The notes: generated from the sequence alone by a model not told the origin. DNA of 64,000 nt from Paenilisteria newyorkensis (GCF_000766145.1 NZ_JNFB01000044.1:1-64000); one strand, 5' to 3'; positions 1-9,202 are shown, counted from the stretch's first letter. Numbers and translations are program-made.

Positions 1-190
1 GCTTGTTATTATTCGGTATTAGCCCCGGTTTCCCGGAGTTATCCCCAACTTACAGGCAGGTTGCCCACGTGTTACTCACCCGTCCGCCACTAACGTCAGA
101 AAGAGCAAGCTCTTTCGTCGGTTCGTTCGACTTGCATGTATTAGGCACGCCGCCAGCGTTCGTCCTGAGCCAGGATCAAACTCTCTTTAA
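1..190 (-). rRNA. rrs: 16S ribosomal RNA, 5' end (partial)
   Basis: Read on the minus strand, positions 186 down to 1 hold the universal 16S start (GAGAGTTTGATCCTGGCTCA), followed by the usual GACGAACGCTGGCGGC block, the V1 region and the GTGAGTAACACGTGGG block. The gene runs off the left edge, so only about the first 190 bases are present. The mature 5' end near 190 is estimated from family alignment, not measured. Confidence 0.97.
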
Positions 191-285
191 AATAAAGATG
201 AATCTGAATACTTATTCAACACCGTGAATAAGATCCTTGCGTCAAATTGACTTCGCTAGCAAATTACTTTACTAGTATTACTTTT

Positions 286-305
286 GGAAATAGCTTTCTA
301 TTTCC
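286..305 (-). other. hairpin in rRNA leader
   Basis: GGAAATAG and CTATTTCC form a perfect 8-bp stem with a 4-base loop in the roughly 230-base leader between the rRNA promoter and the 16S start. Such leader stems can take part in antitermination or rRNA processing; that role is inferred. The rest of 191-427 shows no gene. Confidence 0.5.
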
Positions 306-427
306 GCCCTGCGATTCTTACCTAGAAACATCACTGTCTCTATTGGTTTTATCTTTGTTTCTGTTCAGTTTTCAAAGGTCAATCTCTCGTGTTGCGTTTT
401 GCGTTATGTGCATCAGCAACGTTTATA

Positions 428-456
428 AATATACCAACTATTTATCCATTCGTCAA
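428..456 (-). promoter_or_regulatory. rRNA operon promoter
   Basis: On the minus strand, TTGACG (456-451) is followed by exactly 17 bases and TATATT (433-428). This near-consensus SigA promoter points into the 16S gene and lies just after the stop codon of the mrp-like gene. Transcription would start near 421. Confidence 0.8.
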
Positions 457-476
457 TAGTTTTTTGCATATTTTTT

Positions 477-1502
477 TTATAAATAGTGATTTATTTTTAT
501 TGCTAGTTCCGAAAAGCGTTTACCTTGTATGCTCTCTGCTTCGTAAATGCCTGATAGATAGCCATTCTTGTTGTGTTCTGGTTGCTCTATCGGGAATGTT
601 CCTAATAATTCTGTTTCTAGTTCTGTGGCTACTTTTTTTCCGCCGCCTTCTCCAAATAAATATGCCTTCGCGCCTGTTTCTGTTTGATAATAGGATAAAT
701 TCTCAATAACCCCCAAAATATGATGTTCATTCTTTATAGCCATGATTCCCGCTCTTGCTGCAACTGTCGCGGCTGCTTGATGGGGTGTTGTGACAATGAG
801 TTCATTGCACGTTGGTAGCAGCGTATGGATGTCTAGTGCGATATCTCCTGTGCCAGGAGGTAAATCAATAATTAGATAATCGGGGGCATCCCAATGGACA
901 TCTTCTAAAAACATTTTAATCATTTTTCCAAGCATTGGTCCACGCCAAATGACAGGCTCGCCATCTTCAACAAAGGAATCCATCGAAATTAGTTGTACGC
1001 CATATGTAGTGACTGGGATAATTTTTTCATCTACTGTTTTTGGGACATCTTTTGTTCCCATCAAAATAGGCAAGCTGAATCCGTATATGTCAGCATCTAG
1101 CAAGCCAACTTTTTTCCCAGTGCGTTTTAGAGCTACTGCCAGATTGGCTGCGATTGTTGATTTGCCTACGCCACCTTTACCGCTAGCAATCGCTATGAAT
1201 TGGGTTTTGCTTTCGGGAGACAGTATATTATTCTTTGCTGCTAGTAGTTGTTCTATCTTGGAAACTGGTAAGTAGGCAAGCTCAAAATGGATATCCTCAC
1301 ATCCGAATTCTCCTAGTAGTTCTGTTATGTTTGCAGTGAACTGATCTGTGTGAAGCTCTGGATCTGCTAACGCGATTTGTAATGCCACACTATTATTTGT
1401 GACACTTACTTCCATGATGCCTCCAGTTTCTTGTAGCGTGAACTCTAATACTGGATCTAATATACGTTCTAATAATTTTGTGATTTGTTGTTCGTTTAGC
1501 AT
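477..1502 (-). CDS. Mrp/NBP35-family P-loop ATPase (SalA-like)
   Basis: A 341-residue protein with a short MIP18/DUF59-like N-terminal domain (about residues 5-80) and an Mrp ATPase domain. It has the deviant Walker A GKGGVGKS at 108-115 and IIDLPPGTGD at 211-220. Mrp proteins act in iron-sulfur cluster handling; the B. subtilis relative SalA is a regulator of exoprotease expression. The CPxC cysteine pair found in iron-sulfur-carrying Mrp proteins is absent here: the segment after VIENLSYY has no cysteine. An Fe-S carrier role is therefore doubtful and a SalA-type role more likely. The start has AGGGGG six to seven bases upstream. The neighbourhood next to an rRNA operon resembles the salA region of B. 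subtilis. It appears to have its own promoter (see 1552-1560). Confidence 0.9.
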   Translation of the reverse strand: MLNEQQITKLLERILDPVLEFTLQETGGIMEVSVTNNSVALQIALADPELHTDQFTANITELLGEFGCEDIHFELAYLPVSKIEQLLAAKNNILSPESKTQFIAIASGKGGVGKSTIAANLAVALKRTGKKVGLLDADIYGFSLPILMGTKDVPKTVDEKIIPVTTYGVQLISMDSFVEDGEPVIWRGPMLGKMIKMFLEDVHWDAPDYLIIDLPPGTGDIALDIHTLLPTCNELIVTTPHQAAATVAARAGIMAIKNEHHILGVIENLSYYQTETGAKAYLFGEGGGKKVATELETELLGTFPIEQPEHNKNGYLSGIYEAESIQGKRFSELAIKINHYL

Positions 1503-1551
1503 AAATTTGCCCCCTATGGATTTACCTGACGAAAATATAAGCGCTTACTTC

Positions 1552-1560
1552 ATTATATCA
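1552..1560 (-). promoter_or_regulatory. extended -10 promoter of the mrp-like gene
   Basis: TGATATAAT on the minus strand (1560-1552) is an extended -10 box about 50 bases before the mrp-like start. A TTGGCG hexamer lies 19 bases further upstream, which is long spacing. A cre-like AGTAAGCGCTTATA (12 of 14 matches) follows just downstream. This suggests the gene is not only read through from the polysaccharide operon. Confidence 0.5.
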
Positions 1561-1627
1561 TGCGCCCTTCTATTTTCGCCAAGAATTTGCCCATCGGATC
1601 TCGGTTAGCTCTTATTTTCGAACGGGA

Positions 1628-2404
1628 TTACTGTTCTGCTTTTAGTTTGGTGATGATCTGGCTAAGTGATTGAATCAGGAATGGTGGGAAAAATTGACTT
1701 ACTTCTTGATGTATTTTGTAGTCACAAATGTCTAATGTGAGATCGTAGTTGGCAACACTCAAATCTTGTATCAAGTCTTTTACATGCTCTTCATAGGTGT
1801 GTTCTTGTTCGGAATAATGAACGTAGACTTTGGGCAATGAGCCGTTCGCTTGCTTAATTTTTGCAGGTAATAGGGCGTTGAGGTGGTCAATGCTACTCTT
1901 ATCTGTGTTTCCCATGATGCTTGATAGGACTGGGGCTTTTTCTGGGATGTCGCTTAAATAATTGCCTAGTTTATATTGTGGTGCACCGCTAATAATGTAG
2001 TCTGCCCTCATCTTTATGCCGAAATACAGACTTGCAAAACCACCTTTACTTGTCCCTATAAAAATAGTGTTTTTAGACTTTAGCTTATTTTGAACGTCCG
2101 CAATAATCGATTCTACTGCAGTGCGAATCTTGAAATCGCCGTTTTCAGCTAAATAATACGCGCCTCTTTGTTGAAAGCCAAAATTATCTAGAATGAATAG
2201 TTTATGCGTATCTACATCTTTAAGCGTTCGCAAGTAATTGTAGGTTGCTTTCATTCCGGTTCTTGGAAATGCGCTAAAAATAACGAGTAACGGAGCATCT
2301 TCTTGGTTACTTTTTTCTAATATATAGTTTAGTTTTTGCTTGTTTGGCGCTTTGTAAACCCGACTTCTCAGTTTGAAATATATTTTTGCGATACTTTTTT
2401 TCAT
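1628..2404 (-). CDS. alpha/beta-hydrolase-fold protein of polysaccharide locus
   Basis: A 258-residue soluble protein. GTSKGG at 117-122 is a nucleophile elbow, with Ser119 as the probable catalytic serine, and His232 in the C-terminal part (DYKIHQEV) is a candidate catalytic base. The overall look recalls Asp2-like and XcbB/CpsF-like proteins of surface-glycan loci, so O-acetyl handling or another glycan-tailoring role is possible. I cannot assign the reaction. ATG at 2404 is preferred because GGAG sits eight bases upstream; a GTG nine bases earlier overlaps that site. It is the last gene of the locus, 39 bases after the polymerase gene. Confidence 0.7.
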   Translation of the reverse strand: MKKSIAKIYFKLRSRVYKAPNKQKLNYILEKSNQEDAPLLVIFSAFPRTGMKATYNYLRTLKDVDTHKLFILDNFGFQQRGAYYLAENGDFKIRTAVESIIADVQNKLKSKNTIFIGTSKGGFASLYFGIKMRADYIISGAPQYKLGNYLSDIPEKAPVLSSIMGNTDKSSIDHLNALLPAKIKQANGSLPKVYVHYSEQEHTYEEHVKDLIQDLSVANYDLTLDICDYKIHQEVSQFFPPFLIQSLSQIITKLKAEQ

Positions 2405-2443
2405 GGTTAACACTCCGATTATCTAATTAATTTTCTAAAAATT

Positions 2444-3847
2444 TCATTCGATCTGCTTTGCTTTTTTCTCGCGTTGGAGTAAGCAAATGACTGCCAGGCC
2501 TAGACCAAGGGCGATCCAAATAACGCGCATTTCAAAAATACTACTGCTTCCGACAGATACGCCGATAAATCCTAAAAGCACTGCGGCGGGGATAGCGCCT
2601 TTTAAATTACTGTTTGTAATGTAGATTGTCGCTGCTTGATAGAGATAGTAGAGGAAGAAAATCAGAATCGGAATGAAGCCTATGAGACCGATGTCCGATA
2701 TAATACTGAGCCAAAAATTGTGGGCTGCCATCGTTTGTGAGCCTGTAATGTCAACATTTGCAGTGCCATATAGCGCTTCGAACAGAAATCGTGGTGTATT
2801 CCCAACGCCTACTCCGAGAAAATGATGGTCTTTACATAGCTGGATAACAAATTTATACATGAACATTCTTTCTTCGGTTGAATCGCCTTTTCCTGTAAAA
2901 GAATCGACTAATTGTGATGTCAGATCTGAACTTACGAAGCTGGAATAGATAGTCTTACTACAAAATGCGACTGCACCAGCAAATATAGCTAATAGAAAAT
3001 ATTGTATCCGTAATACTTTGAAAAGTACCAATGCGACTATGGCTACCAATCCCAAGAAACCTGTTCTGGAATGTGACTCGATGACTAACAAGGTGACAAT
3101 GGCGAGCATTACTAGCCAGAGCGCAAAATGCCATTTCTTTTTTGAAGACAGTAAATAAAGGGAGGCCAAGCCAAAATAAATAACAAGATACGACGCGTAG
3201 TCATTCGTGTTAACTAACCAGCCTGTTGGTCTTGAGTCTTCGTAGTTCAACAGAGTACCTGCTGAAAAACGTAAATGTTTCCCTGAAATAACTTCATATA
3301 ATCCGATTCCAAGTGAGACAACATAGTTACATGATATATATAGAAGAACTTGGCGCATTTTTTCCCATGATGTAATGTAGTAGACGCACATAAAAACGAT
3401 ATAGCAGGTTTCTATTTGAAAGTAAATAGCGCTCAAACTAAGTGACGAATCCGCTGTCCAGAGCAAAGTTAGCACAGAATAAAGTATCCAAACTGCCATA
3501 CAAATGAGCGGCACTTTAAGTAATTTGATAGTCGAGAAATCTTTTTTGCTAAACAGGAATAGAATGAAATGGATGGCTATTAGTATTCGGAATAAGAACA
3601 GACTCGGAAGTTGCGGGAGCGATGCATATGCCCCCCAAAAGCCTGCCATAATAACAGCTATAAAGAGGCCATACATCCATTTATCCACATTGATTTTATT
3701 AACATAGAGAAGTCCAATGACTAGTACTGGGACAATAAGTAACAAGGGGAATATCGGTGATAGGATGCTCAGTAGAATCATGGCTGCGATAACTATCCCG
3801 CGAAATGTAACCCTATTTTGAGATACTTTATTCATCATTACTTTCAT
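2444..3847 (-). CDS. O-antigen ligase/polymerase family protein (Wzy)
   Basis: A 467-residue integral membrane protein with about 10-12 hydrophobic segments. It has the typical Wzy_C region: a large extracytoplasmic loop (around residues 320-370) with the EERMFMYKF and GVGVGNTPRF segments, followed by AHNFWLSIISDIGLIGF. Wzy proteins polymerise lipid-linked repeat units on the outer face of the membrane. The gene lies between a BY-kinase and a hydrolase, as expected for a Wzy-dependent capsule locus. The start is not certain: GGAAG lies rather far upstream of ATG 3847, and in-frame ATGs follow within four codons. Confidence 0.85.
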   Translation of the reverse strand: MKVMMNKVSQNRVTFRGIVIAAMILLSILSPIFPLLLIVPVLVIGLLYVNKINVDKWMYGLFIAVIMAGFWGAYASLPQLPSLFLFRILIAIHFILFLFSKKDFSTIKLLKVPLICMAVWILYSVLTLLWTADSSLSLSAIYFQIETCYIVFMCVYYITSWEKMRQVLLYISCNYVVSLGIGLYEVISGKHLRFSAGTLLNYEDSRPTGWLVNTNDYASYLVIYFGLASLYLLSSKKKWHFALWLVMLAIVTLLVIESHSRTGFLGLVAIVALVLFKVLRIQYFLLAIFAGAVAFCSKTIYSSFVSSDLTSQLVDSFTGKGDSTEERMFMYKFVIQLCKDHHFLGVGVGNTPRFLFEALYGTANVDITGSQTMAAHNFWLSIISDIGLIGFIPILIFFLYYLYQAATIYITNSNLKGAIPAAVLLGFIGVSVGSSSIFEMRVIWIALGLGLAVICLLQREKKAKQIE

Positions 3848-3880
3848 ATAATAGATACACTACTTCCTTCATGGATTTAT

Positions 3881-4579
3881 TTAATAATAGTTGTAAGACG
3901 CCATCTGTTTTTGGTTGTAACGCTTATTATTTAACACAGCGCCTAAAATGTTTGCATCTACTTGATTGAGTAATGACTTGGATTTCCTGACATCCTCTTC
4001 ACTTGTTGTTTGGCTGTTGATCAATAGAATAACACCATCGCTCTCTGCCGCGACTACTCGAGCATCCGTAAACAAATTGATAGGCGGGCAATCTAGTAAA
4101 ATGACATCGAATTTTTCTTTCAAATCGGTCAATAACGCCTTAAACTCATCTGAACGTAATAATTCCAGTGGATTTGGTGGTAATGTCCCGATAGGTAAGA
4201 AAGATAGGTATTTATTTTCTAAAGGAATGACTGCCTCTTCAAAACTAATCATGTCTACCAATACATTAGATAATCCTGGCATAAGCTTTGTTTTATATTG
4301 TTTTGAGATTTTTGGATTGTAAAAATCTACATCGATTAACAGGGTTTTCTGCTTATATAAAGCGGATGTGTTCGCATAATTGGTGATGAAGAACGATTTA
4401 CCTTCTCCTTTATTTGCCGATGTAACTGCGATTGTTTGTACGCTTCCTGCCTTGCGCTCCATAAATTGGATGTTCGTTTGAATGGAACTGAATTTCTCAT
4501 AGGCTACCGAATTTTTTTGCATTGTCATCTCATTACCATCCGTAATGATGGTGTTTTTTTCTTTTCTTTTAATAAGCAT
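3881..4579 (-). CDS. CpsD/CapB-type bacterial tyrosine kinase (BY-kinase)
   Basis: A 232-residue cytoplasmic kinase without membrane segments. It has Walker A ANKGEGKS at 55-62, Walker A' LLIDVDFYNP from about 80, Walker B DVILLDCPP at 158-166, and a short C-terminal tyrosine cluster (Tyr221, 229, 231, 232) as autophosphorylation sites. BY-kinases work with a Wzz-type membrane partner to control polymer length and export; that partner is the gene directly upstream (Wzz stop to kinase start is about 20 bases). No CpsB/YwqE-type PHP tyrosine phosphatase or Wzb-like phosphatase is in the locus. AGAGG lies ten bases before the ATG. Confidence 0.92.
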   Translation of the reverse strand: MLIKRKEKNTIITDGNEMTMQKNSVAYEKFSSIQTNIQFMERKAGSVQTIAVTSANKGEGKSFFITNYANTSALYKQKTLLIDVDFYNPKISKQYKTKLMPGLSNVLVDMISFEEAVIPLENKYLSFLPIGTLPPNPLELLRSDEFKALLTDLKEKFDVILLDCPPINLFTDARVVAAESDGVILLINSQTTSEEDVRKSKSLLNQVDANILGAVLNNKRYNQKQMASYNYY

Positions 4580-4599
4580 GTAAAATAATCCTCTCTATT

Positions 4600-5271
4600 T
4601 TAGAGCTCTGAACTCTTAAATTTTGGTATATCGCCAAGGAAAGGTAAGCCAATAGTTTCTAATTGCTCCACGTTTTGAACGGTTGTATCCATGGAACACA
4701 AGACAAATAATAGCGTAGCGCTCAGTAAGCACCCGACCATAATTGCTAGAATGTACATAGAATTATTGCTTGGAGTTGTGGGTATAGATGATTTTTCTAA
4801 GACTGTAACTGTTGTTCCTTTAAAAATGCTAGGTATTTCTTTGCTTACAACACTTTGCATTGCAGTCGATATTTCTGATACTTTCTTTTTATCCGTATCT
4901 GTATAGTTAATCGTTAATACTAGTGAGTTCTCATTAGAGGTAATCTTAGTCTGGCTAGAAAGTTTAGCCGAAGAATCGTCTGTTTTTACATTCTCTTTGA
5001 CTAAGTCCATTATTTTTCCACTTTGTAAAACGGATGTGAAGGTGTTAATTAACTGGATATTATTTCGGACACCTTCTGATGATTTCGCTTGTGCATCTGT
5101 TTGTTCTGCGTTTAATAGGATTTGGAAAGACGAGGTGTACTCAGGTTTTGCAACATAATTACTATAGGTGTAGACACTTGCCAGCGCCAAACAAACAATT
5201 AGTATCAACCATACGAAGCTTTTTTTGAAAGTTTTCCATAGATTTCCTAACGTGAGATTCTTTAATTTCAT
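4600..5271 (-). CDS. Wzz/CpsC-type polysaccharide co-polymerase
   Basis: A 223-residue protein with an N-terminal membrane segment (about 16-35), an extracytoplasmic domain, and a second membrane segment (about 175-195) preceded by a Pro-containing stretch (SIPTTPSNN). This is the Gram-positive Wzz plan in which the kinase is a separate protein. It should set chain length and activate the downstream BY-kinase. AAGGAG lies eight bases before ATG 5271 and only two before ATG 5277, so 5271 is preferred. Confidence 0.88.
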   Translation of the reverse strand: MKLKNLTLGNLWKTFKKSFVWLILIVCLALASVYTYSNYVAKPEYTSSFQILLNAEQTDAQAKSSEGVRNNIQLINTFTSVLQSGKIMDLVKENVKTDDSSAKLSSQTKITSNENSLVLTINYTDTDKKKVSEISTAMQSVVSKEIPSIFKGTTVTVLEKSSIPTTPSNNSMYILAIMVGCLLSATLLFVLCSMDTTVQNVEQLETIGLPFLGDIPKFKSSEL

Positions 5272-5304
5272 ATTCATTGCTCCTTATTAACTAGTAATGG
5301 GATA

Positions 5305-6438
5305 CTAATTTTCATTTGAGTAAATGGCTAGTAGCTTTTCTCCTTCGTGATTCCAGTTGTAGTACGTGTCGAATGCTGTTCTTCCATTTGAGCCGATTAC
5401 TTTATTGCCTTCTGGGTCTGCGATGTAACTTTGAACAATACGGACCATGTTTTCGTAATCGTCTGGATTGCTCGTCTTACCGCATTGGTGCTCGGCTAAC
5501 ATGGCAGTGAAATCTGGGAAGTCAGATGCGATAATCGGTAATTCTGCGGCCATATATTCGAATAATTTCGTGGAATGCGAGTTGAGATTATTCGGCGTTG
5601 GATGAAGCAGACATACACCAACATGCGCCGTTGCATAGTGCTCCCAAATATCCTTGTACTGCATTCTTCCATATAAGGTGATATTATCGCTTAAATCATT
5701 GTCCTCGATAAATTGCTTCACCACTTCTTCATTCGTAAAAATAGGGCCTATTAATTTAAAATGAAAATCGATGGTCTGCTTCTCTTTCAACGCTTTCGCT
5801 AACTCCAACATATTGAATAAGCCACGTTGTTCAATCAAAACACCCACATAGATAAGGGTGAAAACTTCTTCTTTTGCTGGTGCGGCATCGCTTTTCGGCA
5901 GAATTGGATAGTTTAATACATCTACTTTATTTAAACCTAACTCTGTGTAGTTCTCTTTGTAGGACAACTCTGCAAAAATAACGGTATCGCAGTACTTCAT
6001 CAGTTTTTTCTCCACGCGTTCTACTAAGCTGGACAATGTCGGTCTTATAAAAGCTGGGAGCCACTGCTTTGTTTTTATCGCTGCTGGTAAATGTTCGTGC
6101 ATGTCATACGTAATTCTGATGTCATCGCCTAAACGCTTCTTCAATGCTCGCGCTACAAACAATAATTCGGGATCATGGAAGTGGAAATACATCGCATCAG
6201 ACTGGATCATTTCTTTATATAGAAAGCGCCAATGCACAAAACGGTTGTATCTTTTTTGTGGCTTCATGTAATGCATCGTCAAATTCGGGATATCCGCCTT
6301 CTCGCTAAGATGATCTATAGCATAAAAATCAACTTCTAAACCTTGTTCTGCAAGTGTTCTCGCTTCTTTAAAATAAATCCGTGTGTCACTCCATACGTGA
6401 ACGGAGCTAGCCATCATAACTTTGTTTGGATTTCTAAT
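5305..6438 (-). CDS. glycosyltransferase family 4, likely ATT start
   Basis: A GT-B glycosyltransferase with a GT4-type donor site: the KLFEYMAAELPIIASDFPDF stretch carries the E-x7-E-like motif. It should add one sugar of the repeat unit on the cytoplasmic face. The first ATG in frame (6417) begins inside the first beta strand and lies 28 bases after the Shine-Dalgarno sequence. An in-frame ATT at 6438-6436 lies seven bases after a perfect AGGAGG (6451-6446) and gives the N-terminus RNPNKVMMASSVH, a full beta strand. No ATG, GTG or TTG exists between the upstream stop (6454-6456) and 6417. I therefore propose ATT initiation (377 residues; 370 from the ATG). Confidence 0.75.
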   Translation of the reverse strand: MRNPNKVMMASSVHVWSDTRIYFKEARTLAEQGLEVDFYAIDHLSEKADIPNLTMHYMKPQKRYNRFVHWRFLYKEMIQSDAMYFHFHDPELLFVARALKKRLGDDIRITYDMHEHLPAAIKTKQWLPAFIRPTLSSLVERVEKKLMKYCDTVIFAELSYKENYTELGLNKVDVLNYPILPKSDAAPAKEEVFTLIYVGVLIEQRGLFNMLELAKALKEKQTIDFHFKLIGPIFTNEEVVKQFIEDNDLSDNITLYGRMQYKDIWEHYATAHVGVCLLHPTPNNLNSHSTKLFEYMAAELPIIASDFPDFTAMLAEHQCGKTSNPDDYENMVRIVQSYIADPEGNKVIGSNGRTAFDTYYNWNHEGEKLLAIYSNEN

Positions 6439-6458
6439 TCCAATCCCTCCTAATTATC

Positions 6459-7676
6459 TTATTTTGTGCTACAGTATCCTGCTAATTGATCATTTAGCGT
6501 CATGATATTAAATTGTTCATTGATTTTTGCTCGTGCATTAAGTGATACCGGAAGCCAAGTATCTGGGTTATTTTTGATTTCTAATATTTTTTCGACTGAT
6601 TTTGCAACATTATTCTCTGGTACTAGCCAGCCGCTTAAACCATCTGTGATTAGCTCTGGGATACCACTATGTTCTGTCGATAGAATTAACTTGCCTCGGC
6701 CCATAGCTTCCATTAAAACAACTGGGATACCTTCTTTATCACCGTTTGTTGCTGTTCTGCTAAGTTGAAGCATCATGTCTGCTTCTTGAATCGCGTGATT
6801 AATCTCTGCTTGTGATTGCCAACCGATGAGTTTCACTTCGTTTTCTAGTTTTTGTGACTCAATCAAAGCTTCCATTTCAGCGCGTAATTCACCTTCTCCA
6901 ATGATGTCTAGGGAAACTTGATGACCGCGTTTTTTCAACTCGCCTATCGTTTGAATCGCTACATCCATTCCTTTTTTCTCTGTTAAACGTCCGATCGAGA
7001 GGAATTTCATGGTGTCGCCAGGTGGTGCTAGTGAAACCAAGCTGTATTCGTTCAAATTGATACCCATATGATGCACACGAATTTTGTTTGAATCAGCACC
7101 AATTTGCAGAAGTTTGTCGGCAAACAGTTCGCTCACAGGCAGTAAGTCGATATCTGAATTTAGCAGTGTGTCATAAACATCGCTGCCACGGCTTTCTATG
7201 AAAGAAGTAATATCGTGACCGTGGAAAAAGACCGCTGTTTTCTCTGGAAGTAATCCTTGATCTTTCAGAAAAGCTGCGACGCTTCCATTGGGACCGTAGT
7301 GGCAAATGACCGCATCATGTTGTTCTTTCTCGATAAAGTAAGGTAGCGCATATAGGAAACGCGTTGTAAAAATCATTTTTCCGTATTTTTTATAGTTTAA
7401 GGCGTTAAAAACCGCTTTCGGCGAACGCCATACTTGTTTCAAAAATATTTTCATGCCGCCAGCTAAACGTTTGGATTTGCTTGCTGGAAAGTTTAGAAAA
7501 TGGGTTTTCTCAAGTAAATTGTATTCAGATACTTGTGCATGATTTTTTTTATTATCAACTTTATTCCAAGATAGGATTTCAACATCAATACCTCTATCGA
7601 TAAAACCTGTAATCTGGTTTAAAATGAATGTTTCAGATAGTTTAGGAAATGAAGAGATTAGAAATAGTACTTTCAA
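6459..7676 (-). CDS. glycosyltransferase family 4 (WcaL-like)
   Basis: A 405-residue GT-B enzyme. The N-terminus MKVLFLISSFPKLSETFILNQI is typical of colanic-acid-type GT4 enzymes that start with a SETFI segment. The donor-binding half has EGIPVVLMEAMGRGKLILST with the E-x7-E motif. It probably adds a sugar to the growing repeat unit; donor and acceptor cannot be told. The start is TTG, with AGAGG ten bases upstream. It is 29 bases behind the flippase gene and 20 bases ahead of the next glycosyltransferase in the same operon. Confidence 0.88.
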   Translation of the reverse strand: MKVLFLISSFPKLSETFILNQITGFIDRGIDVEILSWNKVDNKKNHAQVSEYNLLEKTHFLNFPASKSKRLAGGMKIFLKQVWRSPKAVFNALNYKKYGKMIFTTRFLYALPYFIEKEQHDAVICHYGPNGSVAAFLKDQGLLPEKTAVFFHGHDITSFIESRGSDVYDTLLNSDIDLLPVSELFADKLLQIGADSNKIRVHHMGINLNEYSLVSLAPPGDTMKFLSIGRLTEKKGMDVAIQTIGELKKRGHQVSLDIIGEGELRAEMEALIESQKLENEVKLIGWQSQAEINHAIQEADMMLQLSRTATNGDKEGIPVVLMEAMGRGKLILSTEHSGIPELITDGLSGWLVPENNVAKSVEKILEIKNNPDTWLPVSLNARAKINEQFNIMTLNDQLAGYCSTK

Positions 7677-7705
7677 GTTGGATTCATCCTCTATTAGTTT
7701 TATTT

Positions 7706-9202
7706 TTAACGATTATTTAGTAGTGTTTTGACATACTTTCTTTGCGTTAGTAGGACACATATGCCATAAATCACTATCCCAACGCCAATGTAGATAATCA
7801 GGTTCACGATTGTATTGAAATGAACGACTTGCATGACGCCCCAAATCCCGGCGCACATGACTAGCGAATTAAAGATGGTGAGTACATGTTGCTTTATCAT
7901 CTCGTTATTTTCACTGAGCGGTCCGATTTTTTTGCGTAAATCTCTGTAGCCAAGTACGGTTGATAGTACGGCTGCGAGTAATGGGGAAAGCATGATCGCA
8001 TAGACGCCAATCCAAAACGAACCTGCCGCCAAGAATATGATCTGGATAATGATGACAATCAGTGAATTTTTGACGGGGGTTTTTGTGTCACCCATCGCGT
8101 AAAATGCTTTAAAGATAAACTCTCGGATGACAACGAATGGTAAGGCTAAACTTAGAAAAATAAGAAACTGCCATACTATAATAGTAGAATCATGTGTGAA
8201 ATTGCCTCGTTCGAACAGCACTTTAATGACTAATCCACCCAGCAGCATCATGCCGCTAATCATTGGTATTACTAGCATATTCGAGCCATTTATAAAAAGA
8301 ACTAGCTTTTTCTTCGCCTCTTCAATGCTTCTATTAAAACTGCGCGTCAATGTTGGATAGAGCATCGAGATTAGGTTTATAATAATCAAGGTCTGCATGA
8401 TACTAATAATTTGGTTCGCGTAAACCATCGTAGAGATGTAACCTTCTCCGAAAAAACGAGCCAGTATATTTGGTAACAATACGGTGACTTGATAAATAAC
8501 AGAATTGAGTGTGACTGGAACCGTTAAGCGCATCAATTTTCGAAATTCAGCATCGGCCCATTTGAATTTTGCTCGGTATTTATATTTCTTGTTTTTGTTA
8601 CTAAAAATTAAGCCGATACATTCCACTACATAAGATAAACCAATGCATACCGCGGCTTCCATAATACTTAAGTTTGGCGTGATAATAATGTAAATATAGC
8701 TAAGTATCGCCGAAACCACCGCTACTATTTTGATGATGATGAACTTACCGTCCATTTGTAGAAAAGCGGTTTGAATGGATGAAATGAGCCTGGTGTACTG
8801 GGCAATTCCTAAAATAAAAGTCAGCATAAACGTTAGCTCTTGGAAGGTAAGCCCATGACTCGAACTTCCAGCAAAGAAATAAATACTACCGATGATAAAA
8901 TATGTTAAAAGTAGAATATACGTAATGGCCATGATTGCTGTAATATACGTGTTTAATATATTCCTATCTTCTATACCGTCTTTCATCTTCGCTAAAAACG
9001 GAATCAGGACCGTTGCAACCGATGGCCCCATAATATTAACTAGGCAAACCATCGCTGTATTCGCAAAATTAAAAGCATCCATGTCATTGCTTATCCCGAA
9101 GTTCGTGGCTAATGCGGTCGTCCTTAGCAGGGAGATAACTTGGACGACCATCGTAAGGACGATAATAATAGAAAAAGTCTGATAGAATCTAATCTTCTTC
9201 AA
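7706..9202 (-). CDS. MurJ/MviN-family lipid flippase of the polysaccharide locus
   Basis: A 498-residue polytopic membrane protein with about 14 hydrophobic segments. The N-terminus (LRTTALATNFGISNDMDAF, then NIMGPSVATVLIPFLA) is of the MurJ/MviN branch of the MOP superfamily, not the usual PST-type Wzx. In this locus it would flip undecaprenyl-linked repeat units for the Wzy polymerase; a housekeeping lipid II flippase placed here is the alternative. The start is a TTG at 9202 without its own Shine-Dalgarno; it lies inside the end of a 13-codon upstream reading frame (9189-9230), which suggests translational coupling. Confidence 0.85.
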   Translation of the reverse strand: MKKIRFYQTFSIIIVLTMVVQVISLLRTTALATNFGISNDMDAFNFANTAMVCLVNIMGPSVATVLIPFLAKMKDGIEDRNILNTYITAIMAITYILLLTYFIIGSIYFFAGSSSHGLTFQELTFMLTFILGIAQYTRLISSIQTAFLQMDGKFIIIKIVAVVSAILSYIYIIITPNLSIMEAAVCIGLSYVVECIGLIFSNKNKKYKYRAKFKWADAEFRKLMRLTVPVTLNSVIYQVTVLLPNILARFFGEGYISTMVYANQIISIMQTLIIINLISMLYPTLTRSFNRSIEEAKKKLVLFINGSNMLVIPMISGMMLLGGLVIKVLFERGNFTHDSTIIVWQFLIFLSLALPFVVIREFIFKAFYAMGDTKTPVKNSLIVIIIQIIFLAAGSFWIGVYAIMLSPLLAAVLSTVLGYRDLRKKIGPLSENNEMIKQHVLTIFNSLVMCAGIWGVMQVVHFNTIVNLIIYIGVGIVIYGICVLLTQRKYVKTLLNNR

